32,850 nt of DNA, from assembly GCA_934692295.1 (NCBI GenBank), contig CAKUTL010000014.1:1-32850 (forward strand). Direction: 5' to 3'. The translations under genes and the position numbers were made by a program. Below are positions 32,350-32,850 of this stretch, one piece after another. Under the pieces are notes generated by a model that had not been told where the DNA came from, did no database searches, and saw only the letters and a list, made by a program, of their open reading frames with translations. Origin of the DNA: an uncultured Candidatus Melainabacteria bacterium (GTDB lineage Bacteria; Cyanobacteriota; Vampirovibrionia; Gastranaerophilales; Gastranaerophilaceae). Position 1 is the first letter of the stretch; each line of letters opens with the position of its first letter.

Positions 32350-32850
32350 TTATGGATTAAAGGAGATGTGATTTACATCATCTAAAATCATATTCAAGTA
32401 CAATAATTGGTTTGCTGTTGCTTGATCTAAGTTTACGAACATTGCACCTGCTCTGTGATCGGTTGCTGTAATAACTTTTACATCAGCTTTGATGTCCAAT
32501 CCGCCATAAGAAATGTGTACCGGAACAACATCTCCAACTTTTAAGTCGTTGTTGTGGACTACAGCGATACCGCCTCTAGATACATCAAGTAATCCTTCGA
32601 TACCGTGTCCTGGCTCTAATCCAACAGGGTTTTTGTTGTCAGAAACATTGTATCTCATATATTGACGTTTATCGATTGAATCAACATTGTCATCTAAGAT
32701 TTTTCTTTGAATGAATGCTTGTCTGCCGTCAGCATCAGGGTCAATTTCTGGATCCGGATCAGTGTCTGTATCAGTGTCTGTATCAGTATCTGTATCAGTA
32801 TCTGTATCAGTATCTGTATCAGTATCTGTGTCTGTATCAGTATCTGTATC
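32350..32850 (-). CDS. PilZ-ending protein with Asp-Thr repeat linker (5' end outside window)
   Basis: The last 167 codons of a longer gene that enters from the right edge. The visible part starts with an Asp-Thr dipeptide repeat (about 30 residues), then DPDPEIDPDADGRQAFIQRK and a PilZ domain: RQYMR, DVSRGG, LKVGDVVPVH and AGAMFVNLD. It ends SFNP. The PilZ part is very similar to that of the adjacent 1467-residue adhesin, including the NxDxIDKRQYMR approach and the LLYLNxxLxD end. By analogy the missing part is probably another exported adhesin, but this is inference. An acidic repeat here replaces the Pro-rich linker of the neighbour. Confidence 0.85.
   Translation of the reverse strand, partial: DTDTDTDTDTDTDTDTDTDTDTDTDTDTDTDPDPEIDPDADGRQAFIQRKILDDNVDSIDKRQYMRYNVSDNKNPVGLEPGHGIEGLLDVSRGGIAVVHNNDLKVGDVVPVHISYGGLDIKADVKVITATDHRAGAMFVNLDQATANQLLYLNMILDDVNHISFNP
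32761..32850 (-). repeat. Hexamer/12-mer tandem repeat coding for Asp-Thr
   Basis: On the plus strand the unit is AGTATCTGTATC or AGTGTCTGTATC: seven full 12-mers plus one extra hexamer, running off the window. On the coding strand each hexamer gives Asp-Thr, 15 in view. Units are multiples of three, so copy-number change alters linker length but not frame. Confidence 0.92.

Noticed and set aside
32761..32850. CRISPR or satellite-type noncoding repeat
   Set aside because: The units are contiguous without spacers and continue in frame into the PilZ coding sequence.

Overview
The window is AT-rich, gene-dense bacterial DNA. It most resembles a gut member of Candidatus Gastranaerophilales (Melainabacteria/Vampirovibrionia, the non-photosynthetic sisters of Cyanobacteria). 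This placement is inference. It rests on a diderm gene (Kdo transferase waaA), a cyanobacterial-type ClpC and a Ski2-like helicase. Other pointers are a pilin with the FTLAEVLITLGIIGVVAA amino terminus, a LktA-type filamentous adhesin, and several proteins that I recognise only as lineage-restricted hypotheticals.

Layout. Positions 1-1007 (minus) hold a flavoprotein gene cut by the window edge, overlapped by folK. Positions 1128-3526 (plus) hold waaA and an unknown protein with a coiled-coil end. Positions 3650-4836 hold a pilin-like gene preceded by a strong promoter, a short ORF with a run of nine G, and a block of GC-richer palindromic repeats. A Ski2-like helicase (minus), a small unknown gene, serS (minus) and another small gene follow. 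Then come clpC and a glycogen/starch-synthase-like protein with a C-terminal membrane tail. Positions 14971-18496 hold two small membrane or exported proteins (minus), a PPP-type phosphatase with an altered GNH motif, and a 696-residue unknown. tRNA-Lys and a double-HTH regulator (minus) lead to pth, a TPR protein, a nucleoside transporter and ribF (all plus). fabI (minus) converges on ribF. A 646-residue Ser/Thr/Lys-rich low-complexity protein follows.

The last 5.8 kb (27056-32850, minus) is the most unusual part. Three consecutive genes each end in, or mostly consist of, a PilZ domain. At least two of the proteins carry export signals: a small secreted PilZ protein and a 1467-residue filamentous-haemagglutinin-type adhesin. 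The third, cut by the window edge, has an Asp-Thr tandem repeat before the same domain. PilZ normally senses cyclic di-GMP in the cytoplasm. Intact RxxxR and (D/N)xSxxG motifs on exported proteins therefore suggest an undescribed surface use of the domain.

Regulatory layout. Most genes have Shine-Dalgarno sites and sigma70-like promoters. folK and ribF have a -10 box only six bases from the start codon, which points to leaderless mRNAs. Rho-independent hairpins separate most transcription units. Coordinates and motifs were read by eye; no database search was possible.
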